Below, piece after piece: positions 1 through 6,298 of a stretch of 10,552 bases of DNA (positions are counted from its first letter, which is position 1; each line of letters starts with the position of its first letter). The stretch is from the NCBI GenBank assembly GCA_964413845.1, contig CAYPTJ010000035.1, positions 1-10,552 on the forward strand. The letters are read 5' to 3'. This stretch comes from CAYPTJ01 sp964413845 (lineage in GTDB: Bacteria; Patescibacteriota; WWE3; 9FT-COMBO-53-11). The position numbers and the translations under genes are program-made. The notes below the pieces were generated by a model. It ran no database searches. It was not told where the DNA came from and was given only the letters and a program-made list of their open reading frames with translations.

Positions 1-6
1 TAACTC

Positions 7-25
7 CTAAACCCTTCGGGTTTAG
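7..25. repeat. REP-like palindrome (family A) downstream of the left RAYT
   Basis: CTAAACCC and GGGTTTAG form a perfect 8-bp stem around a TTC loop. It lies just past the RAYT stop codon at 34-36, matching the copy at 8969-8987. It could act as a 3' end stabiliser or weak terminator as well as a RAYT substrate. Confidence 0.85.
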
Positions 26-33
26 CTATTTAG

Positions 34-687
34 CTACTCTAACACCAGATCTTCGATTCCAAGAGCTGGGTTTTTGCCGATTTTAGAATCAACAAAGGCC
101 TTGTACTTCCCTATTCCTCCAGCTATTTTTAGCCATTTGTCAAGCTCCTCCCGATCTACGATCTTTGAATTGCCGAGATTAAGCCAGTCTTGATAGGAGC
201 TGTAAGGATAGGTGTGGGGGTTTGGCGGATTCAGGTGGATGTATCGACTGACTTGTAGAAGAGAAGCATCACCGGCAATCTCTTTAGCTTTGAATGTCCC
301 TTGAAGGAGATTGCCAACCCTTTCGTTCTTGGTGTTGAAGTATCTTGTATAGCTGTTTGCCACATCTGAAGTAAAACGAGTGATACCGCCCTCTTTTACC
401 AATTTGATTAGCAGGTGGAAGTGGTTAGGCATTAAGCAGTAGGCAATAATCCTTATGCGCAAAGTTTCTAAACCCTTCGGGTTTAAATGGCGATAGGTGT
501 CTTTCGCTTCCTCGTTTAAATCTTGGAACTGAGCGTAAGAGAGTATTTGGTCATGGAGATAGTAGGCGATCGTATCCAGGAATCTCTGATAATCCCTTTC
601 GTCAAGGAAGATTTGTCGCTTTTCTACACCGCAGTTATAGATGTGGTAGAAGAAGTTGGGGTCAAAATTTCTCGGCTTGGTTGGCAT
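34..687 (-). CDS. REP-associated tyrosine transposase (RAYT), copy 1
   Basis: A 217-residue single-strand DNA transposase of the Y1/HUH superfamily (IS200-like, TnpA_REP). RAYTs nick and process REP hairpins. The HUH motif is visible as PNHFH (His89 and His91). SRYIHLNP (Tyr149) aligns with the YIYINP segment holding the catalytic tyrosine of the E. coli RAYT, and GNLLQGTFKAKE is a family-typical stretch. I chose ATG at 687: an upstream in-frame TTG at 726 is part of the -35 box of the gene's own promoter, and family members typically begin MPxKPRxF. There is no Shine-Dalgarno sequence. A REP-like palindrome is encoded in frame around residues 68-73. The protein is about 83% identical to the second copy over the first 154 residues by my count. 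After HLNP it is shorter than its sister, with about 5 residues before YPYSSY against 17. It appears intact. Confidence 0.9.
   Translation of the reverse strand: MPTKPRNFDPNFFYHIYNCGVEKRQIFLDERDYQRFLDTIAYYLHDQILSYAQFQDLNEEAKDTYRHLNPKGLETLRIRIIAYCLMPNHFHLLIKLVKEGGITRFTSDVANSYTRYFNTKNERVGNLLQGTFKAKEIAGDASLLQVSRYIHLNPPNPHTYPYSSYQDWLNLGNSKIVDREELDKWLKIAGGIGKYKAFVDSKIGKNPALGIEDLVLE
469..485. repeat. REP-like palindrome inside the left RAYT gene
   Basis: TAAACCC-TTC-GGGTTTA, a perfect 7-bp stem lying in the coding sequence. Read leftward it encodes the HLNPKGL segment. The same palindrome occupies the same place in the second copy, so it predates their divergence. Confidence 0.85.
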
Positions 688-697
688 ATCATCTAGG

Positions 698-726
698 ATT
701 TTACTACCCGTCCCATAGCTTTTCAA
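698..726 (-). promoter_or_regulatory. Promoter of left RAYT, -35 abutting a REP hairpin
   Basis: On the minus strand TTGAAA (721-726) is followed by a 17-bp spacer and TAAAAT (698-703), then 10 nt to the ATG at 687. Spacing and hexamers are conserved in the second copy (9691-9719) although the spacer sequence differs. The first bases of the -35 overlap the palindrome at 725-737. The expected start site leaves a leader of only a few nucleotides. Confidence 0.7.
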
Positions 727-737
727 CCCTTCGGGTT
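725..737. repeat. REP-like palindrome upstream of left RAYT
   Basis: AACCC-TTC-GGGTT, a 5-bp core stem followed by TTAG and a G-rich stretch. It overlaps the -35 box of the RAYT promoter. Confidence 0.8.
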
Positions 738-888
738 TAGTTGGGGTGGGGTTTGAGTTTGGCCAAGGTTTTTATCGGCTTTAGAATCCGCTCTTCCAGT
801 GAAGGGTAAGTATCTGGAAGCGGTAGGAACAGTTCTATAGAATTGTCCCATATGCTATAGAGTCGGATAATGGTTCGATCTCCTGCTG

Positions 889-897
889 TGCTAAAAT
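889..897 (+). promoter_or_regulatory. Extended -10 promoter for the small membrane protein
   Basis: TGC-TAAAAT is an extended -10 with no recognisable -35. The ATG at 905 lies 7 nt after the hexamer, where transcription would be expected to start, so the mRNA would be leaderless. The mnmA promoter has the near-identical TGC-TAAACT. Confidence 0.55.
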
Positions 898-904
898 TCG
901 AGTG

Positions 905-1324
905 ATGGAGGTCATTTCTTTAGTCGAAGCGGCAGTCTTGTGGCTTGTCTTCATGTTTATTGGTACCAATCTCATTGGCCTTGTTGTACGTGGTGTAGTT
1001 GGTGAAGGAGTGCCTTCTAGCACCGAATACAGGGAGCCAATCCTGCGCAAAGAGGCTGCTAAGCTTGAGCGTATGAATCTTTGGCTAACATTAATTTCTG
1101 CCCTCGTCATTGTTGCGTACATCTATACCCTGTTCAGAGCTTGGAATGCCGGTGTGGCTGCGGCTGCGCTTATGCTTATGATCGCACGTATCCCAGACCT
1201 CCTTTACGAAATAAAAACCGGCAAGAAAGTTGGTCCCAAGAACATGCCCAAAGGGGTAATTAGCATCTTGTCAACACTACTAATGTTGGGGGCACTGCCG
1301 TTGATCTGGTTTTCTATTCGTTAG
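905..1324 (+). CDS. Small multi-span membrane protein, unknown function
   Basis: A 139-residue hydrophobic protein I do not recognise. Probable membrane spans lie at about residues 8-31, 59-79 and 117-136, with a further hydrophobic stretch at 82-97. A polar, charged segment (about 38-58, EYREPILRKEAAKLER) separates the first two, and a basic loop (KTGKKVGPKNMPK, 104-116) precedes the last. It lacks cysteines, conserved-looking catalytic residues or a signal peptide. I chose ATG at 905 over the GTG at 902 because it sits 7 nt behind a TAAAAT -10 hexamer. No Shine-Dalgarno sequence is visible. It is bordered by the RAYT unit on the left and a palindrome-rich stretch on the right, so it looks transcribed alone. 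Length, hydrophobic periodicity and promoter support a real gene. Confidence 0.7.
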   Translation: MEVISLVEAAVLWLVFMFIGTNLIGLVVRGVVGEGVPSSTEYREPILRKEAAKLERMNLWLTLISALVIVAYIYTLFRAWNAGVAAAALMLMIARIPDLLYEIKTGKKVGPKNMPKGVISILSTLLMLGALPLIWFSIR

Positions 1325-1352
1325 CTCACGCGCCGGTTGGAAACCCCACTAC

Positions 1353-1385
1353 GCCCCCTCGACTTCGCTCGGGGCTACGAGGGGC
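1353..1385. repeat. Hairpin element related to family B
   Basis: CCCCTCG (1355-1361) and CGAGGGG (1378-1384) pair perfectly, and GCCCC with GGGGC offers an alternative inner fold. The 11-mer CGACTTCGCTC (1360-1370) is the exact reverse complement of GAGCGAAGTCG at 10156-10166 in the rRNA leader, linking the two sites as one repeat family. It lies 28 bp after the stop of the membrane protein gene. There is no T-run, so it is not a typical terminator. Confidence 0.6.
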
Positions 1386-1444
1386 AGGCAGATAGCTTTC
1401 TTTCCGTTCCTATTATTTAATTTTGTTTCCGAGAATCAAGTTAG

Positions 1445-1600
1445 ACGTTATAACGCGTTATTCTATTCAAATAGAACAACGTCGTTGTTTCTGGTTACAG
1501 AAATAACACGTTATAACATGTTACAACAACCAACATGGGACAATTCGCGCGAATTGTACAATCCTCGCTTTGCTCGGATTTGCTTTTCTCTTCGAGAAAT
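1445..1600. repeat. Array of edge-to-edge hairpins with unrelated sequences
   Basis: At least seven short perfect inverted repeats tile this intergenic stretch: ATAACGCGTTAT (1450-1461), TTCTATT/AATAGAA (1461-1476), AACAACG/CGTTGTT (1475-1489), TTTCTG/CAGAAA (1488-1503), TAACATGTTA (1514-1523), ACAATTCGCGCGAATTGT (1540-1557) and TTTCTC/GAGAAA (1585-1599). Weaker ones fill gaps (1503-1514, 1517-1537, 1560-1580). The first four overlap by only one or two bases. ACGTTATAAC occurs twice (1445-1454, 1508-1517). No open reading frame of note occupies it. Confidence 0.75.
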
Positions 1601-1628
1601 GTCGCATCTCTCTTTTTGGCTGGGATGG

Positions 1629-1656
1629 TTGAAAGTTGGGGGAGAAAATTTATATC
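1629..1656 (+). promoter_or_regulatory. Promoter of the dehydrogenase
   Basis: TTGAAA (1629-1634), a 16-bp spacer and TATATC (1651-1656). The ATG at 1666 follows 9 nt later, giving a near-leaderless mRNA. GAGGAG directly touches the ATG, too close for a normal Shine-Dalgarno role. Confidence 0.5.
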
Positions 1657-1665
1657 CTTGAGGAG

Positions 1666-2670
1666 ATGCAAAAAGTTTTTGGACGCGATCAAAGATCGCT
1701 AGCAAACACTAAAGTGTTTGTTACTAGAGAAATTCCTAAAGAAGGGCTTGATCTCCTTCGCGGCAAGGTTGATCTTGAGATCTGGGAGGAGGATCGGATT
1801 ATCCCTCACGATGTGCTTCTTAAACGGGTTAAGGGGGTTGACGCCCTCCTTTCCCTTTTAACCGATAAGATTGATGCCCCCGTGATGGACGCCACCGGTC
1901 CTCAACTTAAAATCATCTCCAACTACGCCGTGGGCTACGACAACGTTGATGTCAAAGCCGCAACCGAGCGCAAGATTATGGTCACCAACACCCCCGGGGT
2001 CTTAACGGAAGCGGTGGCGGAGCACACCTTTGCTTTGCTTATGGCGATCGCCCGGCGGATCGCGGAATCGGATAAATTTACTCGGGAGGGGATGTATAAA
2101 GGATGGGGGCCGATGCTTCTTTTGGGATGCGAGCTTCAAGAGAAGATTTTGGGAATTGTTGGTTTGGGGCGAATTGGCACCCGGGTCGCGGAGATGGCCG
2201 CCCGCGGGATGGGAATGAGGGTGATCTACTATGATATCAAGCAGGATGAGAAGTTTGAGAAACAGTTTGGGGCGAAGTTTTGCAAGGATCTCCCAGATCT
2301 TCTTAAAGGAGCCGATTTCGTCAGCTTGCACGTCCCCCTCCTTCCAGCAACCCGTCATCTGATCGGGGAGAAGGAGCTGAAATTGATGAAGAAGACGGCG
2401 TATCTGATCAACACCTCCCGAGGGCCGGTGGTTGATGAGCAGGCGTTAGTTTCCGCCCTTAAGAAAGGTTGGATCAAAGGGGCGGCCATTGATGTCTACG
2501 AGAAGGAGCCGGAGCTCGCTCCTGGCCTTGTCAAGCTAGAGAACGTGGTTTTAACCCCTCATACCGCTTCAGCGACGATCGAGGCACGGGGGGCAATGGC
2601 TCACTTGGCAGCTCAAGCGATCCTTGATGTCTTCGCCGGCAAAACTCCTGAGAATCTTGTTAATCCATAG
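1666..2670 (+). CDS. D-2-hydroxyacid dehydrogenase (glyoxylate/hydroxypyruvate reductase-like)
   Basis: A 334-residue cytosolic NAD(P)-dependent oxidoreductase of the D-isomer 2-hydroxyacid dehydrogenase family, closest in style to glyoxylate/hydroxypyruvate reductases. The Rossmann motif GLGRIG is at residues 166-171. Catalytic residues of the family are all present: Arg252 (NTSRGPVVDE), Glu281 (DVYEKEPE) and His299 (LTPHTAS). Asp190, at the end of the second strand (VIYYD), suggests NAD(H) over NADP(H) preference. The substrate cannot be fixed from sequence. ATG at 1666 is chosen because a -10 hexamer ends 9 nt upstream; a TTG at 1636 lies between the promoter boxes. About 15 residues precede the usual family start (KVFVTRE), and this extension is partly encoded by two hairpins (1685-1720). 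GTG at 1714 is an alternative start. It is not obviously in an operon. Confidence 0.9.
   Translation: MQKVFGRDQRSLANTKVFVTREIPKEGLDLLRGKVDLEIWEEDRIIPHDVLLKRVKGVDALLSLLTDKIDAPVMDATGPQLKIISNYAVGYDNVDVKAATERKIMVTNTPGVLTEAVAEHTFALLMAIARRIAESDKFTREGMYKGWGPMLLLGCELQEKILGIVGLGRIGTRVAEMAARGMGMRVIYYDIKQDEKFEKQFGAKFCKDLPDLLKGADFVSLHVPLLPATRHLIGEKELKLMKKTAYLINTSRGPVVDEQALVSALKKGWIKGAAIDVYEKEPELAPGLVKLENVVLTPHTASATIEARGAMAHLAAQAILDVFAGKTPENLVNP
1685..1720. repeat. Two tandem hairpins in the dehydrogenase N-terminal extension
   Basis: GCGATC-AAA-GATCGC (1685-1699) and CAAACACT-AA-AGTGTTTG (1703-1720) are perfect 6- and 8-bp stems. A third, CAAAAA-G-TTTTTG, lies at 1669-1681. They encode the residues before the first family-conserved strand, so they either extended the protein or form a structured 5' end of the mRNA. 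Confidence 0.7.
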
Positions 2671-2672
2671 GT

Positions 2673-2730
2673 CTTGGGTACCGATTTTCTCGGAAACGGC
2701 GTTCGCTTCGCGCCGCCTCGCCCTCCCAAG
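2673..2730. repeat. Nested hairpin after the dehydrogenase
   Basis: CTTGGG (2673-2678) pairs with CCCAAG (2725-2730), enclosing CGGCG (2697-2701) paired with CGCCG (2711-2715) around TTCGCTTCG. It starts right after the stop codon. No T-run follows, so a role as an intrinsic terminator is only possible; it may be another palindromic repeat. Confidence 0.45.
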
Positions 2731-2783
2731 TCAGATTTGGTGCGGGATGTTCCTCAAAAATAGTACCCTACGACCCCTTACTA

Positions 2784-2812
2784 TTGACTATTTACCATCT
2801 ACTGGTTAGACT
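2784..2812 (+). promoter_or_regulatory. Promoter of the DsbA-like gene
   Basis: TTGACT (2784-2789), an exact 17-bp spacer and TAGACT (2807-2812). The ATG at 2820 follows after 7 nt, at the expected transcription start, so the mRNA should be leaderless. An in-frame start further upstream at 2784 lies within the -35 box. Confidence 0.65.
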
Positions 2813-2819
2813 GTTTTCG

Positions 2820-3617
2820 ATGGCTTTCCAGTTTGATTTCCGCAAATACCAGCCACTTTACACCCCCTTGGTGATCTTTGTTGGCTGTTTAGTAATCGCC
2901 GCCGCGATTTACGGTAGTGGGGGGATTACAATCACACTTGGAGGTAAACAAAAAGCAACCGGTACCCCGACGGTTGCAGGAGAAGGAGAATGTGGAGATT
3001 TACCAGCAGATAGCGAAGTAACCATTTCTATTGATGATGACCCTGTTTTGGGTGAGCCCAAAGCTCCTTTAACGCTTCTTGAATTCAGCGATGCTACCTG
3101 CCCTTATTGCGGTCAGTTCTTTCGCGAGACTTTTCCTCAGATCAAGAAAGACTACATTGACAAGGGAAAGCTGAAATTTGTCCTTCGTGACTTGCCAATT
3201 CATGGTGATATCGCTTCCCAAGCAGCAGAGGCCGCTCACTGCGCCAATGAGCGAGGGAAGTTCTGGGAGTACTGGGCCAAGATCTTCGCTAACCAACAAT
3301 CAGTGACTGTAGAGAATCTCAAAAATTGGGCTAAGAAATTAGGGCTTAATACCACCACCTTTAACTCTTGTTTTGATGACCGAAAGTACAGGGATGAAGT
3401 GACCAAGGATAGCCAAGATGCTCAAAGTTACGGGATACAAGGAACGCCGAACTTTATCCTTTTCAAAACCGACAGCTCCGGAGAAGTTAAGGTAACAGTG
3501 AAGTGGGTGTGTCAGCAAGGACAAAAAAATCTTACTTTTGAAGGAGCGACTCTTATTCAAGGTGCCTATCCTTACGACCAATTCAAGTCAATGATTGAGG
3601 CCGAGTTAGCTAAATAA
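2820..3617 (+). CDS. Membrane-anchored DsbA-like thiol oxidoreductase
   Basis: A 265-residue thioredoxin-fold protein of the DsbA-like type, probably acting outside the membrane to form or rearrange disulfides in exported proteins. A short basic N-terminus and a single hydrophobic span (about 13-33) act as signal anchor. A low-complexity linker (34-65) leads to the thioredoxin domain with the active-site pair CPYC (Cys94, Cys97) in FSDATCPYCGQFF. The cis-proline loop is GTPNF (Pro210). The helical insertion carries EAAHCANERGKFW, as in other family members. Additional cysteines at 58, 141, 184 and 231 could form structural disulfides. Residues 217-245 form a longer than usual loop. The start is set by the promoter 7 nt upstream and the absence of any Shine-Dalgarno sequence. 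A reductase-like flavoprotein lies two genes downstream, but the intervening promoter suggests separate transcripts. No VKOR or DsbB partner is in the window. Confidence 0.9.
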   Translation: MAFQFDFRKYQPLYTPLVIFVGCLVIAAAIYGSGGITITLGGKQKATGTPTVAGEGECGDLPADSEVTISIDDDPVLGEPKAPLTLLEFSDATCPYCGQFFRETFPQIKKDYIDKGKLKFVLRDLPIHGDIASQAAEAAHCANERGKFWEYWAKIFANQQSVTVENLKNWAKKLGLNTTTFNSCFDDRKYRDEVTKDSQDAQSYGIQGTPNFILFKTDSSGEVKVTVKWVCQQGQKNLTFEGATLIQGAYPYDQFKSMIEAELAK

Positions 3618-3654
3618 TTTTCCCCTTCTGACAGACTCCCTTTCGCTTTCGTGA

Positions 3655-3660
3655 TATTAT
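3655..3660 (+). promoter_or_regulatory. Probable -10 for the membrane protein-reductase operon
   Basis: TATTAT matches the -10 consensus at five of six positions and ends 9 nt before the ATG at 3670. No good -35 is found at 16-18 bp; CTGACA at 3628-3633 is 21 bp away. The placement matches the other genes here. Confidence 0.4.
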
Positions 3661-3669
3661 TTCCCTTGA

Positions 3670-5256
3670 ATGGCTGAATCTTATCCAGTTTCGGGAGCAC
3701 CCCACCTTTCATATCTGATAGAAGCTTTTTCTAAGGACCATCGTCCTTCTTTTCCTGAGGGACCAAAGATCAAGGTGAGTGAGGCCGTTTCTACTCTCGC
3801 CTTTCTTTATGAGAAGGTGCGCCAGGCGATGGAGTATCAGGAGTCACATCTCTTAAGGCGTGCCGCGGTAGAGCGAATTTTAATGCGCAGACTGCGGCCC
3901 GAAAGTAATGCCTCCTCGGTGGCCGAGGCGCTGGTCAAAGAGCTTATCCGCGGAAGATATCTCGAGAACAACACTTATCCAGAAAGTTTGATCGCAGTTG
4001 TTGGGAAAACGTTGGAGAAGTATGTTTATCTTCTTCAGAAAATAGAGGGGAGGAAGGAGGGGATGGAGCTTTCTGAGTGGTTGATGCGGCTTGCTTCCTC
4101 AGAAATAGAGGAGATCTTTACCCCACCGAACCGTGATGACGCCCTTGCCGCTTTTATGTACACCAACATTTCAAAGGCAGCAATCCTTAAGGATGATACT
4201 CTTAACGAGAACGAAAAACGGCTCCAACTTTATTTGGCGATCTACAAAACGCTTTTAAAGCTGGATCAGGCGATGCTGGAGTTTAATCTCTTTGAACTTT
4301 TCTATCCCAACTGGAAGCAGGCAGACTATCCACTTCTTGAGGAGGTTGGGGCCAATCTTATTCGGATTAAAGAAAGAAGCGTGGCGATTCTTGGCTATCC
4401 TTTGGGGGGAGCTTTAGCAGCGCAGGTTAAGCGTTACGTGCCTCCATTTTTTGTCCTGCGTGATGCACTTGAAAAAGAGGGGGCGAAAATCTTAGGAAGT
4501 CAGATGGATCTTGTGCGGGCGGTAAGAACCGCTTACCAGAGGCGATATGAGAGGGAGAGAGCACGTCTGGCAACTGCCGCGACGCGGGCGTTGATCTATA
4601 TCTTTTTAACCAAGATTTTGCTTTCCCTCGCCTTTGAACTTCCGGCAGAGCGGTTCATTTACGGAGAGGTACGGCGGATTCCTTTTATGATTAACTTTTT
4701 CTTCCCCCCGCTTCTGATCTTCCTGCTTACTCTTTCCCTTACTCCTCCTGGACGGGAGAATGAAGAGCGGGTGGTAAAGGCAGTTGAGGGCGCGGTTTTT
4801 GGCGGTGGTGATGGAATCTTTTCTGAGCAGTATCGGGTCGAGGTCAAAAAGAGGAGTCGGACTCTTTCGTTAGTCCTGTTTCTACTCTATCTTGCAACCT
4901 TCGCTGTTATCTTCGGAGCCGTTTCTTATCTTCTCCGGTTGGTAGATTTTACTCTCTTCGGGATTCTTCTCTTCTTCTTTTACACTTCGGTGGTGATGTA
5001 CTTTGGGGTGAGAGTGCGTGATTCTTCCCGTGAGCTGGTGATGGTTGGGGGGAAGGAGACAATAGCTTCCGTTCTCCTCAGCTTTATCTCGTTGCCGTTT
5101 CTTAAGGTGGGAAGTTATGTTTCGATTGGTCTTTCGCGCTTCAATTTTCTTGTGCTTTTTGCCACACTTTTAATCGAGGCTCCATTCCAGAAGCTGATTG
5201 AGATCCTTGAGGAGTGGGTCTCCTTTATGCGGGAGAAGAAAGAGGAGGTTTATTGA
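3670..5256 (+). CDS. Large unknown membrane protein, first gene of a two-gene operon
   Basis: A 528-residue protein with two halves. Residues 1-300 are soluble, helical and charged, with no motif I recognise. The C-terminal half is hydrophobic with about six likely membrane spans (near 305-322, 338-358, 398-418, 424-446, 463-483, 488-505). A loop at 359-397 contains a glycine run (VFGGGDGIFSEQ). There is no signal peptide, so the soluble half is probably cytoplasmic. Cysteines appear absent, so it is unlikely to pass electrons by thiol exchange itself, despite sharing an operon with a thioredoxin reductase-like gene. It has no Shine-Dalgarno sequence and a -10 hexamer lies 9 nt before the ATG. 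Its TGA stop overlaps the next ATG by one base, and its last codons hold the ribosome site for that gene, so translation is likely coupled. I cannot assign a function; a conserved CPR family is my guess. Confidence 0.85.
   Translation: MAESYPVSGAPHLSYLIEAFSKDHRPSFPEGPKIKVSEAVSTLAFLYEKVRQAMEYQESHLLRRAAVERILMRRLRPESNASSVAEALVKELIRGRYLENNTYPESLIAVVGKTLEKYVYLLQKIEGRKEGMELSEWLMRLASSEIEEIFTPPNRDDALAAFMYTNISKAAILKDDTLNENEKRLQLYLAIYKTLLKLDQAMLEFNLFELFYPNWKQADYPLLEEVGANLIRIKERSVAILGYPLGGALAAQVKRYVPPFFVLRDALEKEGAKILGSQMDLVRAVRTAYQRRYERERARLATAATRALIYIFLTKILLSLAFELPAERFIYGEVRRIPFMINFFFPPLLIFLLTLSLTPPGRENEERVVKAVEGAVFGGGDGIFSEQYRVEVKKRSRTLSLVLFLLYLATFAVIFGAVSYLLRLVDFTLFGILLFFFYTSVVMYFGVRVRDSSRELVMVGGKETIASVLLSFISLPFLKVGSYVSIGLSRFNFLVLFATLLIEAPFQKLIEILEEWVSFMREKKEEVY
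5242..5248 (+). promoter_or_regulatory. Strong Shine-Dalgarno of the reductase gene
   Basis: GAGGAGG lies 7 nt before the ATG at 5256, inside the last codons of the upstream gene. It is the only well-placed Shine-Dalgarno sequence among the nine protein genes, and it belongs to the only gene without its own promoter. It decides the start over the in-frame GTG at 5214. Confidence 0.85.
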
Positions 5257-6254
5257 TGGACAAGCCTTACGACCCGTTCGATAAAACTCAGGGTCGTACT
5301 GAGCGGAGTCGAACGTACGACACAATCATCATCGGCGCGGGAGCAGCAGGAATGACCGCCTCGATCTACTGCTCCCGATACAAGCTCAATCACTTGATCT
5401 TTGGTGAGGTAGTCGGAGGGCAGTTTGTGGATGCCGTGGTAATTGAAAATTACCCTGGTTTTACCTCTATTTCCGGCTTAGATCTTGCTCAGGCTTTCAA
5501 AAAGCAGGTGGAATCTTATGGAGTAAAAATTCGGCCGGAAAAGTTGATCAAAGCCTCCAGAAAGGGTGTACATTTTGTCGTCACAACCGGGAAAGGAGAA
5601 CCCTTTGAAGCCCACGCTTTGATTATTGCCACAGGAAGGCGGCACCGCCGTCTTGATGTTCCTGGGGAAGCAAAGTTTTTGGGTCGGGGGGTCTCCTATT
5701 GTGCTACCTGCGACGCCCCTCTTTTTAGAGGAAAATCGGTTGCGGTAGTTGGAGGGGGGGATACTGCCATTGCTGCCGCAATTCATGCCGCTGCTTTTGC
5801 AAAAAAGGTTTACCTTATTCACCGACGAGGGGAGTATCGGGCAGAACCACTTTGGATTGAGCGACTAAAAACGCTTAAGAATGTTGAGGAGGTTCTCACT
5901 CGTCAGGTGAGAGAGATCAGGGGGAAAAGATCGGTCGAGGAAGTCGTTTTGGACCAACCCTTCAAAGGTAAAAAGGCGCTTAAGGTTCAAGGGGTTTTGG
6001 TTGAGATCGGTTTTGATCCAGTTTCGGAGTTGGCAGATCAGTTGGGGGTGGAGTTAGACGAACGCCGGTGTATTCAGATTAATCCAGACCATTCTACTAA
6101 CATTCCTGGTGTGTTCGCTGCTGGTGATATTACCCATCTTCCAGGAGGGGTTTCTCTTAACCAGATCGTGAACTCCACCGGTGAGGGAGCAGGTGCTGCC
6201 GCTTCCGCCTACCAATACCTTTGCCAATTAAAGCCCTGTCAACAGGAGAAGTAA
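5256..6254 (+). CDS. trxB: Thioredoxin reductase-like FAD/NADPH flavoprotein
   Basis: A 332-residue low-molecular-weight thioredoxin reductase type protein, expected to move electrons from NADPH through FAD to a thioredoxin-like partner in the cytoplasm. The FAD motif GAGAAG is at residues 27-32, the redox-active pair CATC at 149-152 (VSYCATCDAPLF), the NADPH-binding GGGD at 166-169 with HRRGEYRAEP at 189-198, and the second FAD motif GVFAAGDIT at 285-292. It is complete. Normally such proteins begin just before the first strand (xYDTIIIGAG). Here 16 extra residues lie between two copies of Tyr-Asp, encoded by a 48-bp palindromic insert (5274-5321). The start is fixed by the Shine-Dalgarno at 5242-5248, and the gene overlaps its upstream neighbour by one base. 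The partner thioredoxin is not in the window; the DsbA-like protein faces the other side of the membrane. A ferredoxin- or glutaredoxin-dependent role cannot be excluded. Confidence 0.9.
   Translation: MDKPYDPFDKTQGRTERSRTYDTIIIGAGAAGMTASIYCSRYKLNHLIFGEVVGGQFVDAVVIENYPGFTSISGLDLAQAFKKQVESYGVKIRPEKLIKASRKGVHFVVTTGKGEPFEAHALIIATGRRHRRLDVPGEAKFLGRGVSYCATCDAPLFRGKSVAVVGGGDTAIAAAIHAAAFAKKVYLIHRRGEYRAEPLWIERLKTLKNVEEVLTRQVREIRGKRSVEEVVLDQPFKGKKALKVQGVLVEIGFDPVSELADQLGVELDERRCIQINPDHSTNIPGVFAAGDITHLPGGVSLNQIVNSTGEGAGAAASAYQYLCQLKPCQQEK
5268..5321. repeat. Family B palindromic insert in the reductase N-terminus
   Basis: TACGACCC (5268-5275) pairs with GGGTCGTA (5291-5298), and GTCGTAC (5293-5299) with GTACGAC (5315-5321). 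TACGAC occurs at both ends (5268-5273, 5316-5321), exactly 48 bp apart, like a target duplication. The insert keeps the frame. It shares GACCCGTTCG with 10269-10278 and GAGCGGAGTYGAA with 10308-10320, so it is a dispersed element. Confidence 0.75.
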
Positions 6255-6298
6255 ACACCTTTTCCAAATTTCTGTTTAGCAAAGAAGATCTGCAATTG

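Larger units (their letters stand above)
1..740 (-). mobile_element. RAYT/REP unit, left copy
   Basis: A REP-associated transposase gene is enclosed by REP-like palindromes (7-25 downstream, 725-737 upstream). The unit resembles 8963-9733 from the shared TAACTC at its left end, through the gene, to the palindrome behind its promoter. Similarity ends soon after the outer palindrome, which makes these positions likely unit borders, although the left border lies at the window edge and may be cut. RAYTs act on REP sequences rather than moving as classical insertion sequences, so calling the whole unit mobile is inference from having two copies. Confidence 0.6.

Noticed and set aside
688..726. N-terminal extension of the left RAYT (and 9681-9719 of the right) from a TTG start
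   Set aside because: The TTG is part of a -35 box with a conserved 17-bp spacer to TAAAAT, and the family start motif MPTKPR follows the ATG.
859..890. tRNA-like T-loop sequence GGTTCGATCTCC
   Set aside because: No matching acceptor, D-arm or anticodon stem could be folded around it.
2673..2730. Intrinsic terminator of the dehydrogenase
   Set aside because: The nested hairpin lacks a following T-run; kept only as a repeat.
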